Positions 9,735 to 19,172 of a stretch of DNA of 44,003 nt are shown one piece after another. Made by a program: the position numbers and the translations under genes. Below the pieces are notes generated by a model. The model saw only the letters and a list, made by a program, of their open reading frames with translations, was not told the DNA's origin and made no database searches. The DNA is from Ferrithrix thermotolerans DSM 19514 (GTDB taxonomy: Bacteria; Actinomycetota; Acidimicrobiia; Acidimicrobiales; Ilumatobacteraceae), in contig CAMATY010000003.1 in assembly GCA_945861325.1 (NCBI GenBank), positions 1-44,003 of the forward strand. The letters are read 5' to 3'. Within the stretch, counting starts at the first letter, position 1, and every line of letters begins with the position of its first letter.

Positions 9735-10124
9735 ATGGGCACAGTTCGAAGACATGCATTTGTTGAATGCAATGCTGACACTGTTTGGGCATTTGTCGGC
9801 GCACCAGAACGCCTACACGAATGGTTTCCAATTACCGAATGCCGGGTCGAAGGCTCAAAGCGGTGGATTACTCTCGCTGCTGGCATTATTTTTGAAGAAG
9901 ACATCGTCACGCTCGACCATGACTTACGCAGGTTTCAATATAAAATTGTCAATAACCCGCTGATCAAGTTTCATCTCGGCACGGTTGACGTGATTCCTGA
10001 CGGACCAAATCGTTGCCTGGTGATGTATTCAACAGATATGGATCCAGAAGTGCTTGCGCTTCCAATCGGTGGTGCCGCAGGAGTTGGCTTAGCGAAAGTC
10101 AAAGAAATGTTTGACGGCAAATAA
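9735..10124 (+). CDS. SRPBCC family protein (polyketide cyclase/dehydrase-like)
   Basis: N-terminal VRRHAFVECNADTVWAFVGAPERLHEWFP typical of START/SRPBCC proteins; ~130 aa. Confidence 0.8.
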   Translation: MGTVRRHAFVECNADTVWAFVGAPERLHEWFPITECRVEGSKRWITLAAGIIFEEDIVTLDHDLRRFQYKIVNNPLIKFHLGTVDVIPDGPNRCLVMYSTDMDPEVLALPIGGAAGVGLAKVKEMFDGK

Positions 10125-10126
10125 TT

Positions 10127-11677
10127 ATGGGTCGCAAGATTCTTTTCATTACTACCGACCAGCAACGCTACGACGCGCTTGGTTGCAACGGTGGCGCAAT
10201 TGCTCGCACTCCAAATATTGATGCGTTAAGCAAAGCTGGCATCACATTTGATCGCGCGCATCCACAAAATGTTGTGTGCATGCCATCACGAAGCACAATG
10301 ATCACTGGCCAACATGTCAGCACGCACGGCGTATGGATGAATGGAGTACCGCTGCCCGAAGACGCACCGAGTATCGCCAGCGATCTGCGCAACGTAGGTT
10401 ACGCAACTGCGCTGATCGGCAAAGCACATTTCGAACCGCTACTTGATCCATTTTTAAGATTTACAGAAAACCGGTTGGGTAATGAGCGTCAAACAACTGA
10501 CAACCCTGCTGATCCACATCGTGGTTTTGATCACATGGAGTTATCAACGCATGGAGCGGTTGGTCAATTGCATTACTCACAGTGGGTTCGCGACAATCAC
10601 CCTGAGGCGGTTGCTGGTTTTTATAGAGTGCTTGACAATGAATTGCAAGTAAACGCGCAAGGTGGCGGCGATACGAATGCGCCGCAACTAAAAATAAATC
10701 CAATTCCAACTGAGTGGTATCACACGCATTGGGTGGCACAACAAACAATCAGTTGGTTGAACTCGTTGCCTGCCGACAAAGATTGGTTTTGTTGGATGAG
10801 TTTTCCAGATCCGCATCATCCATGGGATCCACCGGCATCAGAGTTGCACCGCGTGCCGTGGCGCGATCTTGATCTGCCAGATGGCTACGTTGCAGATAAA
10901 TCAAAACGCGAAAAAATTCTCGATGACAAATTGCGTCATTGGCGTGGTTGGTATGACGGTACTTTTGTTTCTAATTATGAAGCGCCAGCGCATTGGGTTC
11001 CCGCGACATTGACCGCAGACCAAGTTCGCGAAGTCAATGCGTTCACTCATGTTGAAAACGAATTGATTGACGAAGCGATCGGCGACGTGCTCGGTGCAAT
11101 CACCGCACGCGGTTGGGCTAATGATCTTGATGTTGTCTACACAACTGACCACGGCGAGTTTCAAGGTGACTTTGGTTTGCTATTCAAGGGTCCGTATCAT
11201 GTTGATTCGTTGATGCGTCTGCCTTTAATTTGGCGACCAGCGCCGAGTTTGAATATCACGCCTGCGCGAGTTAGCGCTCCAGTTGGATTAGTTTCACTGG
11301 CTGCAACATTTGCACATATCGCCGGACTTGAAAAACCTTCATACACAGAAGCACCTCGGTTGCCAGTCGATAACGCCGACGCTGAAAAACTCGGACACGA
11401 ACGCGTGCTCACAGAATGGGACAGCGTATTGTTCGGAAAACTAGTTCACCTTCGAACAATTTGTCGTGACAATTGGGTATGCACTGCTGCGCTTGACGGC
11501 ACGATTAATAAGGTTGGCGAGGGTGAACTTTACGACTTAGCCAACGATCCATTGCAACATATAAATCGTTGGAACGACGATGCAGTGCGTTCTTTGCGAG
11601 ATGGTCTACTTAGCGATATGTGGGCAAATTTGCCAGCACAAGTTCTGCCCCTGCGCACAATGGACGCCCCCGTCTAG
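10127..11677 (+). CDS. Sulfatase / alkaline phosphatase superfamily hydrolase (formylglycine-type)
   Basis: ILFITTDQQRYDALGCNG, TPNIDALSKAGITFDRAHPQNVVCMPSRSTMITGQHVSTHG (C-x-P-S-R signature), VVYTTDHGEFQGDFGLLFKGPY. Confidence 0.92.
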   Translation: MGRKILFITTDQQRYDALGCNGGAIARTPNIDALSKAGITFDRAHPQNVVCMPSRSTMITGQHVSTHGVWMNGVPLPEDAPSIASDLRNVGYATALIGKAHFEPLLDPFLRFTENRLGNERQTTDNPADPHRGFDHMELSTHGAVGQLHYSQWVRDNHPEAVAGFYRVLDNELQVNAQGGGDTNAPQLKINPIPTEWYHTHWVAQQTISWLNSLPADKDWFCWMSFPDPHHPWDPPASELHRVPWRDLDLPDGYVADKSKREKILDDKLRHWRGWYDGTFVSNYEAPAHWVPATLTADQVREVNAFTHVENELIDEAIGDVLGAITARGWANDLDVVYTTDHGEFQGDFGLLFKGPYHVDSLMRLPLIWRPAPSLNITPARVSAPVGLVSLAATFAHIAGLEKPSYTEAPRLPVDNADAEKLGHERVLTEWDSVLFGKLVHLRTICRDNWVCTAALDGTINKVGEGELYDLANDPLQHINRWNDDAVRSLRDGLLSDMWANLPAQVLPLRTMDAPV

Positions 11678-11693
11678 CAACTAATCTGAGATC

Positions 11694-12599
11694 ATGAATA
11701 TCGGTTTCATTGGCCTCGGAAATATGGGCTTACCGATGTGTAAGCGTTTGCTTGCTGCGGGGCTGAATGTAAGAGTTTTTGACATTAACTCTGGCGCCGT
11801 AACATTTGCCGTTGATCACGGCGCCACTTCAACAAAATCGGTCGCCGAGTGTGCGTCTCAAGTTGATGTGTTGTTCACTTCTCTGCCTCGACCAGAACAT
11901 GTCGAAAAAGTCATGGTTGATAACGATGCATTGGAGAATCTCAAACAGGGTGCGATCTGGGTTGACCTGACGACAAATCGAAAAGAACTAATTATCGAGT
12001 TAGCGAGCAAAGCACCAACAGGCGTTTCGGTTTTGGATTCGCCCGTAACTGGTGCAGTTGACGGCGCGCGAAATGGAAAGTTGACATTATTTGTTGGTGG
12101 CGACAAGCAAAGTCTCGACCGCGTCAAGCCGATACTAGAAAACCTTGGACTTGTTATTTATTGTGGCCCGCTCGGCACGGGCAACGTTGTAAAACTTGTG
12201 ACAAATCAACTTTGGTTCATCGCTGCCGCCGCAATAGGCGAAGGTTTTGCAACTGGCATCGCTAACGGAGTCGAACTCGGCACGCTTTGGGGTGCAATCA
12301 AAGAAAGTGTTGGCGACAGTTTTGTAGTGCGGCACGATGCGCCATCAATTTTTGCAGGTCACTACGACCCGTCTTTCTCGCTTGAACTCTGCCTAAAAGA
12401 TCTAGGACTAATTAGCGAACTTGGCAAACAAGTCAACGCAGATCTGCCAATGACTGCAGCTGCAGTGCATGCATTTACGATTGCCAGCGAACGTTACGGG
12501 GCTAACGCAGCCGAGTTGCATGTAGCCAAACGAATTGAAGACGATGCAAAAATTTCAATGCGACTTGAAGGTGACTGGACACCACCCTGGGAATCATGA
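11694..12599 (+). CDS. NAD(P)-dependent beta-hydroxyacid dehydrogenase (3-hydroxyisobutyrate dehydrogenase family)
   Basis: IGFIGLGNMGLPMCKRLLAAG, DSPVTGAVDGARNGKLTLFVGGD, CGPLGTGNVVKLVTNQ. Confidence 0.9.
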   Translation: MNIGFIGLGNMGLPMCKRLLAAGLNVRVFDINSGAVTFAVDHGATSTKSVAECASQVDVLFTSLPRPEHVEKVMVDNDALENLKQGAIWVDLTTNRKELIIELASKAPTGVSVLDSPVTGAVDGARNGKLTLFVGGDKQSLDRVKPILENLGLVIYCGPLGTGNVVKLVTNQLWFIAAAAIGEGFATGIANGVELGTLWGAIKESVGDSFVVRHDAPSIFAGHYDPSFSLELCLKDLGLISELGKQVNADLPMTAAAVHAFTIASERYGANAAELHVAKRIEDDAKISMRLEGDWTPPWES

Positions 12600-12636
12600 T
12601 GGGAATCAAGATGGTAGCCATGAACGGCGCCACTAA

Positions 12637-13503
12637 ATGACACGTTCATATCGCGTTGATGATCTTGTTGATTTCAACGTCTATCCGCTTGATCAGACTG
12701 CGAGCCCCAAATACAAAGTTGCGTTATCTCATGCGCGCGAACAACTGCAACACGACGGTTGTGCAGTAATCAAAAATCTGCTTCGTCCGACTGCCGTGAA
12801 GATTATTAGCCAAGAAATCATTGCGCGCAAACAGACGACGCACTTTTCGACCTCGAGTATGAATCCATATTTTCATTCAACAAACAACCCTGCATACCCC
12901 AATCACCACCCAGTAAACACGTTCACCGAACGCTCAAGTGGTTTTATTCCTGGAGACTCGTGGAATTCTTCGCTGGCAATAGATGTGTTGTTTCGCAGCG
13001 AAGCACTCACAGCATTTATCAGAGATTGTCTTGAGACTCAGTCGGTTTATTGTTATGCAGACCCACTGGCAGGTCTCACAGCAAATATTCTTGACCCTGG
13101 TCAACAATTTGCCTGGCATTTTGACACAAACGAATTTGCAGTGACTGCAATGATCGACGAAGCCGACGAAGGTGGACTGTTTGAATATGTTCCAATGATT
13201 CGCACCCCCGATGACGAATCGTTTGAGCGAATTCAAAAAGTTCTTGAGGACGACCGTTCAGAAGTAAAAACTCTTGAACTTCACGCTGGCGATTTACAAA
13301 TTTTTCGTGGTCGACATTCTTTGCATCGTGTAACCAGAGTGCCTACATCATCCAAACCTCGTCATGCTGCGATCTTTGCCTACACCGCCGAACCAGGGGT
13401 TATCGGTCGCGTCGAACGAACCCGGCAACTATTTGGCCGAGTACTTCCTGCTCACGAAGAAGCAGAACAACGCCGAGTGCGCAGCGATGCATTAATTGAC
13501 TAG
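12637..13503 (+). CDS. Putative Fe(II)/2-oxoglutarate-dependent oxygenase
   Basis: HxD-type motif WHFDTNEFAV, GDLQIFRGRHSLHRVTRV with distal His and downstream Arg; jelly-roll-like pattern. Confidence 0.72.
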   Translation: MTRSYRVDDLVDFNVYPLDQTASPKYKVALSHAREQLQHDGCAVIKNLLRPTAVKIISQEIIARKQTTHFSTSSMNPYFHSTNNPAYPNHHPVNTFTERSSGFIPGDSWNSSLAIDVLFRSEALTAFIRDCLETQSVYCYADPLAGLTANILDPGQQFAWHFDTNEFAVTAMIDEADEGGLFEYVPMIRTPDDESFERIQKVLEDDRSEVKTLELHAGDLQIFRGRHSLHRVTRVPTSSKPRHAAIFAYTAEPGVIGRVERTRQLFGRVLPAHEEAEQRRVRSDALID

Positions 13504-13523
13504 CTAATTAACTAGTTGATTGA

Positions 13524-14498
13524 TTAAATCGCTGGCACTTGTTGGGTGATGCAATGAATGCCGCCACCGCCATGCGCAAGAATTGCGCCAATTTCTAACC
13601 CGACAATATCTCGATCAGGAATATATTCGCCTAGTAGCGCAAGCATTTCATTATCGGCATCGTGCCCACATACGGGCACAATCACTGCATCGTTGCAGAT
13701 ATAAAAATTTAAATATGGCACAGTTGCACGCACACCATCTGTAACGACAAATGGCAACACTGGAATCTCGCGCACGGTTAAACCTGCCTCTTTCGCTACT
13801 GCAATATTGGCCGCACAGCGTACGAAATCTTCTTCGTTTTTGTCGTCACATCCTTGCATGATCACAGTTTTTGGCCCGGTGAAAGACGCAACATTATCGA
13901 CATGACCGTCGGTGTCGTCATCAAGCGCCAACCCAAATGGCAACCACACGACTTGTTGCTGGCCAAGTTCTCGACAAAGTTGTTCAGCGATCTGCTCGCG
14001 CGAAAGTTTCGGATTGCGATTCGGGTTGAGTAAACACTGTTCGGTTGTGATTAGCGTTCCGGCGCCGTCAACATTGAGCGAACCACCTTCAAGCACCATT
14101 TCAATCTTTCGAGATTTATGACCTGCGTGGGCGGCCCAACGCGATGCAATCGTGGCGTCTTTATCGAAAGGCACAAATTTTTCACCCCAGCCGTTGAATT
14201 GCCAACACGTTGCAATCAGTTCGCCATTTTTAATTACATAATTTGGCCCGGAGTCTCGAAACCAGGCATCATCAATTTCAAGCGCTACAACATCTACATT
14301 TTCAGCACATGCAATGCGTGCAGTTTCTATATCTACCGAGTTGGCAATCATCGTCACTGGTTCGTAACCAGAAATCGTGTTTGCTAAAGCGGCATGAGCA
14401 GTTTGCGCTTCAGCAAGACGCGTGCCGTATAATTCTGACCGCGCAGGCCAACAAATAACAGTTCTTTGATGCCGAGCAAACTCGGCAGGCATGCTCAC
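13524..14498 (-). CDS. aguA: Agmatine deiminase
   Basis: MPAEFARHQRTVICWPA, DAWFRDSGPNYVI, LEGGSLNVDGAGTLITTEQCLLNPNRNP, DDDTDGHVDNVASF, C-terminal GGGGIHCITQQVP. Confidence 0.93.
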   Translation of the reverse strand: MSMPAEFARHQRTVICWPARSELYGTRLAEAQTAHAALANTISGYEPVTMIANSVDIETARIACAENVDVVALEIDDAWFRDSGPNYVIKNGELIATCWQFNGWGEKFVPFDKDATIASRWAAHAGHKSRKIEMVLEGGSLNVDGAGTLITTEQCLLNPNRNPKLSREQIAEQLCRELGQQQVVWLPFGLALDDDTDGHVDNVASFTGPKTVIMQGCDDKNEEDFVRCAANIAVAKEAGLTVREIPVLPFVVTDGVRATVPYLNFYICNDAVIVPVCGHDADNEMLALLGEYIPDRDIVGLEIGAILAHGGGGIHCITQQVPAI

Positions 14499-15367
14499 GC
14501 GTCAAAGCCGTCTAAAGTCATTAACGGCTGGTACAACTCTGGTCGCCGGTCGCGAAATAATCCCCAAAAAGTTCGAGCAAGTTTCTGTGCTTCAAGATCA
14601 AAAGTCGCGAGCAATACGGTTTCTTCAGTTTGATTTGCTTCAGCAACTTTTGCACCAGTGGCGTCACAGATAAACGAACATCCGTAAAAAGTAATCTCTG
14701 TTGCACGACCAACTTCTCGCCCTGTGCGATTAGCGGCCATAACTGGCGTTAAATTGCTGGCTGCGTGACCTTGCATCGCGCGTTGCCAATGACCAGAAGA
14801 ATCAAGTTCAGGATTTGATGGCTCACTGCCAATCGCAGTCGGATATAGCAAAATATCTGCACCACGCAACGCCATCACCCGCGCAGCTTCTGGAAACCAC
14901 TGGTCCCAACAAATGCCAACACCAATTTTCGCATATTTGGTTTGCCAAACTTTGAAACCCGTGTCACCAGGACTGAAATAAAACTTCTCGTTATATCCCG
15001 GCCCATCTGGAATATGACTCTTGCGATATGTGCCAAGCACTTTGCCATCTGCATCAACTATCGCTACCGAATTAAATAACGAGTTGTTAGCCCGCTCATA
15101 AACGCTGATCGGCAAAACGACACTAAGTTCTTTTGCAACTTTGGTAAAGTGTGCCACCGTCGGGTGCGAAGACAATTCAATCGCACGATTCAGGTCTTGC
15201 GTTGTTTGATCTTTGCAAAAATAATGACCCTCAAATAGTTCTGGGATCAAAATAATTTGTGCACCTTGTTTTGCTGCACTTCGCACAAGTCGTTCGGCTG
15301 TTGCAATATTTGCAGCAACTTCAGTAGACATCGACATCTGCAACGCAGCGACAGTAACTTTTGCCAT
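14495..15367 (-). CDS. aguB: N-carbamoylputrescine amidase (nitrilase family)
   Basis: IILIPELFEGHYFCKDQ, YRKSHIPDGPGYNEKFYFSPGDTGFKVW, IGVGICWDQWFPEAARVMALRGADILLYPTAIGSEP; Glu-Lys-Cys nitrilase triad; 4-bp overlap with aguA. Confidence 0.94.
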   Translation of the reverse strand: MAKVTVAALQMSMSTEVAANIATAERLVRSAAKQGAQIILIPELFEGHYFCKDQTTQDLNRAIELSSHPTVAHFTKVAKELSVVLPISVYERANNSLFNSVAIVDADGKVLGTYRKSHIPDGPGYNEKFYFSPGDTGFKVWQTKYAKIGVGICWDQWFPEAARVMALRGADILLYPTAIGSEPSNPELDSSGHWQRAMQGHAASNLTPVMAANRTGREVGRATEITFYGCSFICDATGAKVAEANQTEETVLLATFDLEAQKLARTFWGLFRDRRPELYQPLMTLDGFDA

Positions 15368-15369
15368 AC

Positions 15370-15858
15370 TTATTTGGCGAGCTGATCTCTGATTGCTGCC
15401 ACAACTTCTGCTGAGTCGGGTGTTGTTTGCGGCTTAAACCTAGAAACAACTGCGCCATCTCGACTCACCAAAAACTTTTCGAAGTTCCAGCGAATGTCGC
15501 CCGAGTGTCCTTCGTCGTCTGCGACTTGCGTAAGCGCTTGGTACAAAGCATGACGGCCTGCGCCATTAACTTCTACTTTTTCGGACATCGGAAAAGTAAC
15601 GCCATATTGTGTCGAACAAAACGTCTCAATCTCACTAGCCGAGCCTGGTTCTTGAGCGCCAAACTGGTTGCACGGCACACCCAACACGTTGAAACCCTTT
15701 GCCGAAAATTCTTTTTGCAACGCCTCAAGAGCCGTATATTGCGGAGTCAAACCGCACTTGGAGGCGACGTTGACCACGAGCGTTACTGCGCCTTTAATTG
15801 AATTCAGAAGATCATTCTCGCCATTTAGACCAGCGATTTTCGTGTCATACACCGACAT
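15370..15858 (-). CDS. Glutathione peroxidase family protein (Cys type)
   Basis: NVASKCGLTPQYTALEALQKEF, LGVPCNQFGAQEPGS, IRWNFEKFLVSRDG. Confidence 0.93.
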   Translation of the reverse strand: MSVYDTKIAGLNGENDLLNSIKGAVTLVVNVASKCGLTPQYTALEALQKEFSAKGFNVLGVPCNQFGAQEPGSASEIETFCSTQYGVTFPMSEKVEVNGAGRHALYQALTQVADDEGHSGDIRWNFEKFLVSRDGAVVSRFKPQTTPDSAEVVAAIRDQLAK

Positions 15859-15927
15859 TTTGTCTCATTTCTACTTTGGTTTTTTCTCGTGTGGCAAGGC
15901 TACTCATAAACCTGATACACAACACAG

Positions 15928-16515
15928 GTGCCTAGAACACAATTCGATGCCAGTTTTTTCAAACGCTTTTATTCAACGACGCCCATGCATTCGCGTCGCA
16001 AGATTGAAACTCTCGCGTCTGGCGTGCATCAGTTTTGTAGTTGGTGGGATATTCAAGTGCGCTCAGTCTTAGATGTAGGCGCTGGCGTCGGATATTGGAG
16101 TGATTGGTATCGCAAGAATTACGAACGCACGAAAGTTGTGTCGGTTGATGTCAGCGAACACGCCTGCAATATATACGGCCATGAACTTCGCGATATCAGT
16201 TCATGGACGTCGACGCGAAAATTTGATCTCGTTATTTGTCAAAGTGTGTTGCAGTACCTCGACGATCGGGCTGCTCGGTCTGCGATTAAGAATTTGGCGA
16301 AAGCAACGAAGCATATTTTATTTTTTGAAGTACCAACAAAAAACGACTTACGAAATAATGTAGATCGGGATGTAACTGATTTTGAGATTTATTCGCGAAC
16401 CGGTATTTGGTACCGTAACGAACTTGCAAAATATTTCAAGCAGGCTGGCGCTGGTTTGTGGGTAGCAAAATCAAGCACCATTGTGTTGTACGAACTTGAA
16501 GGCTCTCTAAAATAA
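15928..16515 (+). CDS. Class I SAM-dependent methyltransferase
   Basis: Motif I VLDVGAGVGYWSDWYRKNY, VVSVDVSE, FDLVICQSVLQYLDD. Confidence 0.82.
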   Translation: MPRTQFDASFFKRFYSTTPMHSRRKIETLASGVHQFCSWWDIQVRSVLDVGAGVGYWSDWYRKNYERTKVVSVDVSEHACNIYGHELRDISSWTSTRKFDLVICQSVLQYLDDRAARSAIKNLAKATKHILFFEVPTKNDLRNNVDRDVTDFEIYSRTGIWYRNELAKYFKQAGAGLWVAKSSTIVLYELEGSLK

Positions 16516-16548
16516 CTCAAAGTTGAAAGATCGGCATAGCCTTTAGCC

Positions 16549-17397
16549 ATGAATTCTGCGACTGAAACTAATCCTTACGAATTAGCCAAAGTTGCCGCAG
16601 ATTTTGTTGTTGATGAGTTTGGTGCGAAACACGACATTCTTGCCGTTTTAGGTTCTGGTTGGGCACACGCAGCATCTGTACTTGAAGCAACGAATGAAAT
16701 CTCTGTTACAGAAATTCCTGGTTTTACCAAGCCTTCGGCCATTGGCCATGGCGGATCTTTGAAAAGTGTTTTGGTCGGTAAATCCAAAGTGTTATTGCTC
16801 ACTGGTCGAACACATCTGTACGAAGGCCACGGTGTTAATTCGGTAGTGCACGCTGTGCGCACTGCCGCATTTGCTGGATGCAAAACAGTTGTCTTAACTA
16901 ATGCGGCGGGGTGTTTGCGTACTGACTGGGGCGTTGGCGCAACTGCTCTAATTTCAGACCACATCAATCTGACAGGTTTCTCACCATTGACGGGCGCCGA
17001 CGCGCCCGCACCTTTGCATGGACGATTTGTCGATCTGACTGATGCATATAGTTTGCGATTACGAAAAATTGCGCAACAAGTTGATTCAACTTTGCATGAA
17101 GGCATCTATATGGGATTCCACGGTCCGCATTTTGAAACACCCGCAGAAATTCGCGCGGCTCGAGTTTGGGGCGCCGATCTTGTCGGAATGTCAACCGTGA
17201 TGGAAACAATCGCCGCACGACATATGGGTATGGAAGTTCTTGCTCTGTCACTTGCAACAAATCTTGCAGCCGGAATCTCTGGCGAAAAATTATCTGGTGA
17301 TGAAGTACTGGCAATAGGCAAAGCATCAGCGACTCGAGTTGGCAGTTTGCTAGCAAACATTCTTAAACAAATCGACATTGAAAGCCAAAAATTATGA
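16549..17397 (+). CDS. Purine-nucleoside phosphorylase (PNP family)
   Basis: ILAVLGSGWAH, LTGRTHLYEGHGVNSVVHAVR, LTNAAGCLRTDWGVG, GPHFETPAEIRAARVWGADLVGMSTVMETIAARHMGMEVLALSLATNLAAG. Confidence 0.93.
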   Translation: MNSATETNPYELAKVAADFVVDEFGAKHDILAVLGSGWAHAASVLEATNEISVTEIPGFTKPSAIGHGGSLKSVLVGKSKVLLLTGRTHLYEGHGVNSVVHAVRTAAFAGCKTVVLTNAAGCLRTDWGVGATALISDHINLTGFSPLTGADAPAPLHGRFVDLTDAYSLRLRKIAQQVDSTLHEGIYMGFHGPHFETPAEIRAARVWGADLVGMSTVMETIAARHMGMEVLALSLATNLAAGISGEKLSGDEVLAIGKASATRVGSLLANILKQIDIESQKL

Positions 17398-18728
17398 GTA
17401 ACAAAACGACAAACCAAGACCGACTTGCGATCATCAACGCCCAAATAGTCACTGTCAATAAACAAGGCTCAGTTATTGATGATGGTTCATTAGTTGTTGG
17501 CGCAGACGGTGCAATTCGAGAAATTGCGAGCGGAAAGATAAGTCATACAGCCACCGAAGTTATTGATGCTCGCGGGGCGATCGTGATGCCAGGTTTAATT
17601 AACACTCATGCTCACCTCGGCATGACGCTTTTCCGTGGGCTTGGCGACGACATGAGTCTCGAAGATTTTCTTGCTCGTCTAATGCCTGCCGAAATTAAAG
17701 TTCTCAACCATCAGGCAGTTCATGCAGGCACAGAACTTGCAGCACTTGAATCGCTACTCGGTGGCATTACGACTTCGCTCGACATGTATTATTTGCCAGA
17801 CGCGGCACTAGAAGTTGCTAAATCAAGTGGCATGCGAATTCAAACTGGTCCAAACTTTTTAGAATCTGATGGTCCAGAACCACTTAAATTTAACGATCGG
17901 CTTGCATGGGCGACAAAATGGCTTGAAGCTCCCCGTGATTCACTCGGCTCAACAGGTTGGGTTGCTCCGCACAGCACATATTTGCTCGGCGAAGATCAGT
18001 TACGCACACTCGCCACTTTGGCGGCAAAATATGAGGCACGCATTCATGTGCACGCGGCTGAAACTGTTGGCGAAATGCAACTGGTTGCGAAGCGTCATGG
18101 TGGTCGAACACCAATTCAAGTTCTTGCGGATACAAATTTATTGCATCGAAGTGTTTTGGCGCACGGAGTACACCTCAACGATGAGGACATTGCGCTGATC
18201 GCCAGCAACTCAGCGACAGTCGTGCACTGCCCTGCATCAAATTACAAACTCGCAAGCGGCGTTGCTCGAATTTTAGATTTGCAACGCGCCGGTATAAACA
18301 TTGCACTCGGCACCGATGGACCTGCGTCGGGCAACGACCTTGACCTGTGGGTTGCAATTCGTCTGGCTGGTTATATGCAAAAAACTATTGCTAAAAATGC
18401 TGCTGTATTGCCAGCGCTCGACATTGTGCGGATGGCAACAATTAATGGTGCACGGGCGTTGCAACTAGATCATTTGATCGGCTCTCTTGAAGTCGGTAAG
18501 CGAGCAGACTTGATTGTGCTTGATGCAGATTCGCCTTCGCTGACACCCAACTTCAATCCACATACGACTATTGCGACATCAGTTACTCGTGCCGATGTGC
18601 TCCACGTTGTAGTTGACGGCAAGACAGTTGTGCGAGACCGCAAATGTTTGACAATTAATCACAAGGCAGCAGTCAGTGCGGTCAAAGCACTCGGCAAACA
18701 AGTGCTAGCGAGTGTCAGCAATAACTAA
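17394..18728 (+). CDS. Amidohydrolase / nucleoside-type deaminase (TRZ/ATZ, SAH/MTA-deaminase-like family)
   Basis: GLINTHAHLGMTLFRGLGDDMSLEDFL, IHVHAAET, VLAHGVHLNDEDI, GTDGPASGNDLDLW; C-terminal GKRADLIVLD. 4-bp ATGA overlap with PNP. Confidence 0.88.
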   Translation: MSNKTTNQDRLAIINAQIVTVNKQGSVIDDGSLVVGADGAIREIASGKISHTATEVIDARGAIVMPGLINTHAHLGMTLFRGLGDDMSLEDFLARLMPAEIKVLNHQAVHAGTELAALESLLGGITTSLDMYYLPDAALEVAKSSGMRIQTGPNFLESDGPEPLKFNDRLAWATKWLEAPRDSLGSTGWVAPHSTYLLGEDQLRTLATLAAKYEARIHVHAAETVGEMQLVAKRHGGRTPIQVLADTNLLHRSVLAHGVHLNDEDIALIASNSATVVHCPASNYKLASGVARILDLQRAGINIALGTDGPASGNDLDLWVAIRLAGYMQKTIAKNAAVLPALDIVRMATINGARALQLDHLIGSLEVGKRADLIVLDADSPSLTPNFNPHTTIATSVTRADVLHVVVDGKTVVRDRKCLTINHKAAVSAVKALGKQVLASVSNN

Positions 18729-18758
18729 ACGATTAATTCGCACTACTGTGGTTTAGAC

Positions 18759-19172
18759 ATGGAAACTCAAATTGACTGGAAACTTTTACGAACCACCGCA
18801 TTGGCTGTTGCAAAAAATGCTTATGTGCCATACTCAAAATTTCATGTTGGTGCGGCTGCACTTGTTGACGACGGAAGAATAATCACTGGTTGCAATGTTG
18901 AAAATGCATCGTATGGTTTAACTTTGTGTGCCGAATGTGGCTTGGTCAGTGAATTGATCAAATCAGGTGGTGGCAGACTCGTCGCTGTGTGCACAGTCGG
19001 CAACGGCGAACCAGTCACACCATGTGGAAGATGTCGACAGTTGTTGTGGGAGCACGGTGGTGCCAACATGTTGCTTGAAGTCAACGGAGTGCCACGCAAG
19101 CTCAGCGAAATGTTGCCGGTTGCGTTTCCTGAAGAGTCTGTATTTGTAAACCCAGGTGGTTCAACAACGTGA
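18759..19172 (+). CDS. cdd: Cytidine deaminase
   Basis: YVPYSKFHVGAAAL, GCNVENASYGLTLCAE, TPCGRCRQLLWEH; zinc-binding CAE/PCxxC motifs. Confidence 0.95.
   Translation: METQIDWKLLRTTALAVAKNAYVPYSKFHVGAAALVDDGRIITGCNVENASYGLTLCAECGLVSELIKSGGGRLVAVCTVGNGEPVTPCGRCRQLLWEHGGANMLLEVNGVPRKLSEMLPVAFPEESVFVNPGGSTT

Noticed and set aside
13500-13523. AACTAGTT palindrome between convergent dioxygenase and aguA genes
   Set aside because: Short AT-rich palindrome expected by chance; no U-tract to support a terminator.
16575-17105. Minus-strand 176-aa ORF
   Set aside because: Antisense to purine nucleoside phosphorylase; composition typical of a shadow frame.
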